Shown here: in pieces, positions 62,266-64,000 of the stretch
Layout: the number at the start of each line of letters is the position of its first letter
Position numbering within the stretch: position 1 is the stretch's first letter
Origin: Hoylesella oralis ATCC 33269
GTDB lineage: Bacteria; Bacteroidota; Bacteroidia; Bacteroidales; Bacteroidaceae
Reading direction: 5' to 3'
NCBI RefSeq assembly: GCF_000185145.2
Contig: NZ_GL833119.1
Coordinates: 1,356,668 to 1,420,667, forward strand
Length of the DNA: 64,000 nucleotides
Notes under the pieces: model-generated
What the model was told of the DNA's origin: nothing
Databases searched by the model: none
The model's input: only the letters and a program-made list of their open reading frames with translations
Made by a program: the position numbers and the translations under genes

Positions 62266-63381
62266 ATGAAGATACTGTATGTTATTACGTCTCTCTTGAT
62301 GGGAGGGGCCGAAAAACTTGTAGCGGATATGATACCACGCTTGGCAGCTGACGGGTATACCGTTGATTTAGCTGTCTTTAACGGGGAAGAAACACCGTTG
62401 ATGCAGAAGTTGCGTACGGAAGCTCCCACTATCAGAATATACAAACTCGGCCACGGATATTATAATCCGCTATACATATTTAAGCTGGTTAAGATAATGA
62501 GGCATTATGATATCGTGCACACACATAATTCTTCACCTCAATTATTCGTGGCAATTGCGAGTGTGTTATGTTCGGTGAAGCTATGCTCCACCGAGCATAC
62601 CACTTCCAACCGCAAGCGCAGTTGGAAGTGGTATGCACCTATAGAAAGTTGGATGTACGGAAGATACGACCATGTAATTTGTATCAGCAAGATTGCCGAA
62701 CAGAAGCTGCGAGAATACATGGGAGGCCGGTGGCTCAATCGTAAGTCTAAAAACTACAATCGCATTTCGACCATTAATAATGGGGTAGATGTGAAGGCTA
62801 TTCATGATGCGCAGCCCGACAATGAACTCTTACAGATGAAAGGAAGCCGGGTAGCAGTATTGATGGTGGCCGGTTTCCGTGTGGCTAAAGACCAAGATAC
62901 CGTTGTGAATGCGTTGAACAGACTCGACAGAGAGCGCTACGAAGTATGGTTAGCAGGTGTCGGTGTTAGAATGGATACTGTCAAAACCTTGGTAGAAGAG
63001 TTGAAGTTGGAGGATAGAGTAAGATTTCTCGGACTAAGAACCGACGTTCCTAATGTGCTGAAATCAGCCGACATCATCCTTATGTCGTCGCATTGGGAGG
63101 GCCTTTCATTGTCTAATATCGAGGGTATGTCGGCAGGTAAGCCGTTCATTGCAAGCGATGTTGATGGCCTGCGTGAAGTTACCTCAGGTGCCGGCATCCT
63201 CTTTCAGGAAAGCAATAGTGTCCAGCTTGCCGATATCATCAGTCGTCTTACGGACGATAAGGAATATTACGATACGGTGGCTGCAGCCTGTTACCAGCGT
63301 GCCATGCAGTTCGATATACATAAGATGGTGCAAGGATACGAAGCCGTGTACGAAAGCCTTGTCGCAGGTTCTCGCTCCTAA
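62266..63381 (+). CDS. Family 4 glycosyltransferase
   Basis: A 371-residue GT-B enzyme. ILYVITSLLMGGAEKLVADM is the classic N-terminal motif and SSHWEGLSLSNIEGMSAGKP the E-x7-E donor site. Base composition is clearly less AT-rich than in 50286-62060, so this gene belongs to the core (non-transferred) part of the polysaccharide region. It may act on a shared early step. Confidence 0.94.
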   Translation: MKILYVITSLLMGGAEKLVADMIPRLAADGYTVDLAVFNGEETPLMQKLRTEAPTIRIYKLGHGYYNPLYIFKLVKIMRHYDIVHTHNSSPQLFVAIASVLCSVKLCSTEHTTSNRKRSWKWYAPIESWMYGRYDHVICISKIAEQKLREYMGGRWLNRKSKNYNRISTINNGVDVKAIHDAQPDNELLQMKGSRVAVLMVAGFRVAKDQDTVVNALNRLDRERYEVWLAGVGVRMDTVKTLVEELKLEDRVRFLGLRTDVPNVLKSADIILMSSHWEGLSLSNIEGMSAGKPFIASDVDGLREVTSGAGILFQESNSVQLADIISRLTDDKEYYDTVAAACYQRAMQFDIHKMVQGYEAVYESLVAGSRS

Positions 63382-63396
63382 ATATGCTGCAGCTGT

Positions 63397-63435
63397 CGGA
63401 CATAATTCGCACAGTTGCGAATGGTATGCTGTCCG
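63397..63435 (+). terminator. Two-part hairpin between glycosyltransferase genes
   Basis: CGGACA (63397-63402) pairs with TGTCCG (63430-63435), and ATTCGCA (63405-63411) with TGCGAAT (63416-63422). There is no T-run, so it may attenuate or process and not end the transcript. The rest of 63382-63573 shows nothing else. Confidence 0.45.
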
Positions 63436-63573
63436 GATTCTTGATATAGGCATTCGCAGTAGTGTGAGTACATGATATATGTATGTAAAGAAGAGATACT
63501 GCATATCGCTTGTAAAAGGTATGTGTAACGGCCTTGAGAGGTATGTTTGTCGGAGAAAAATAAATCGTTGAGG

Positions 63574-64000
63574 ATGAATTATAATAAGAAAAATATATTA
63601 CACGTGGTAAATATCTATTTTGTGATACCCTATTTTATAGGCGGACAATTCAGGTATTTCCGCGAAAAGGGCTATAACCTGCATGTGGTATGCTCCGAAA
63701 GTCCCTATCTGAAAGACTATGCCAAGGAACAGCATTTCGACTATCGGGAGATACCGGTGCTGCGATCGATCGATCCGATACAGGATATTAAGTCCATCAG
63801 ACGTATCTGCCAATACATTAAGGAGCAGAATATAGGTATTGTAGTAGGCCACACTCCCAAGGGTGGATTGCTGTCTATGATTGCCGGGTGGCTGATGCGT
63901 GTGCCCAAGCGCATATATTTTCGTCACGGATTGGTATATCAAACGTCTACTGGCCTGAAGCGCTTTGTCTTGATGACGGTAGACAGAGTAGCCTCGCGCT
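63574..64000 (+). CDS. Family 4 glycosyltransferase, N-terminal part (runs off window)
   Basis: The first 142 residues of a GT-B protein: MNYNKKNILHVVNIYFVIPY, then FIGGQFRYFREKGYNLHVVC and VVGHTPKGGLLSMIAGWLMR. The pattern KG-GLLSMIAGWL and RIYFRHGLVYQTSTGLKR is that of capsule glycosyltransferases of the GT4 family that add the second sugar. The frame is open to the last base. The start at 63574 is preceded by GTTGAGG, an acceptable ribosome binding site. Confidence 0.88.
   Translation, partial: MNYNKKNILHVVNIYFVIPYFIGGQFRYFREKGYNLHVVCSESPYLKDYAKEQHFDYREIPVLRSIDPIQDIKSIRRICQYIKEQNIGIVVGHTPKGGLLSMIAGWLMRVPKRIYFRHGLVYQTSTGLKRFVLMTVDRVASR

Overview
The window is a chromosomal segment of a Bacteroidales (Bacteroidota) bacterium. 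The evidence is direct: SusC/SusD pairs, DUF4876 and Mfa2-type lipoproteins, a Bacteroidota HU-like protein with a 'smalltalk' peptide behind it, an ECF sigma/mini-FecR pair, and about twenty copies of the phylum's promoter -7 element (TAnnTTTG) placed 25-130 bases before genes on both strands. I cannot fix the genus. No rRNA, tRNA, CRISPR array or intact insertion sequence was seen.

Layout. 1-1570: 5' part of a Wza-type polysaccharide export protein (minus). 2015-7916: a GH127-like enzyme with its own promoter, and an operon of ECF sigma factor, short anti-sigma and STN/CarboxypepD/beta-barrel outer-membrane protein (minus). 8084-8977: an Mfa2/FimB-like lipoprotein. 9144-10190: a small secreted protein and the orphan 3' end of a type VI secretion sheath gene (tssC). 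10506-26189: a polysaccharide utilisation region with an esterase-like hydrolase, GH125 alpha-mannosidase, DUF4965 protein, IPT/NHL surface lipoprotein, SusC, SusD, DUF1735-type lipoprotein and a second GH127-like enzyme. 26260-26760: a small His-rich secreted protein. 27464-29462: an AT-rich type II restriction-modification pair (D12-class adenine methylase plus HNH nuclease). 29885-30576: HU-like protein and smalltalk peptide. 31002-34255: operon of LTA-synthase-like enzyme, PAP2 phosphatase and TrmO (minus). 34945-36759: NimA-like flavoprotein, then tatA-tatC (minus). 36955-47241: a minus-strand operon of TonB-dependent receptor, small lipoprotein, beta-barrel, two tandem DUF4876 lipoproteins and an M16 protease. 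48289-49578: nitroreductase and a small lipoprotein. 50286-64000: an AT-rich capsule/O-antigen locus (flippase, F420-type Fe-S protein, pyruvyl transferase, glycosyltransferases, EpsG-type polymerase, acyltransferase), which runs off the window and returns to normal base composition from about 62266.

The genes form three surface systems. The PUL should bind, import and cleave a glycan containing alpha-1,6-mannose and probably an arabinofuranose-like sugar. The 36955-47241 operon looks like an uncharacterised receptor/lipoprotein/protease system for an unknown ligand. The capsule locus builds a pyruvylated or acylated polysaccharide. The most interesting signals are that receptor operon with its duplicated unit and covarying intercistronic hairpin, degenerate 22-nt-period arrays in intergenic DNA, inverted copies of a palindromic repeat, a perfect 14-bp inverted repeat at the capsule start, and several gene relics (tssC tail, DNA methylase head, chimeric acyltransferase). 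Several gene starts were moved because a promoter -7 element overlaps the longer start.
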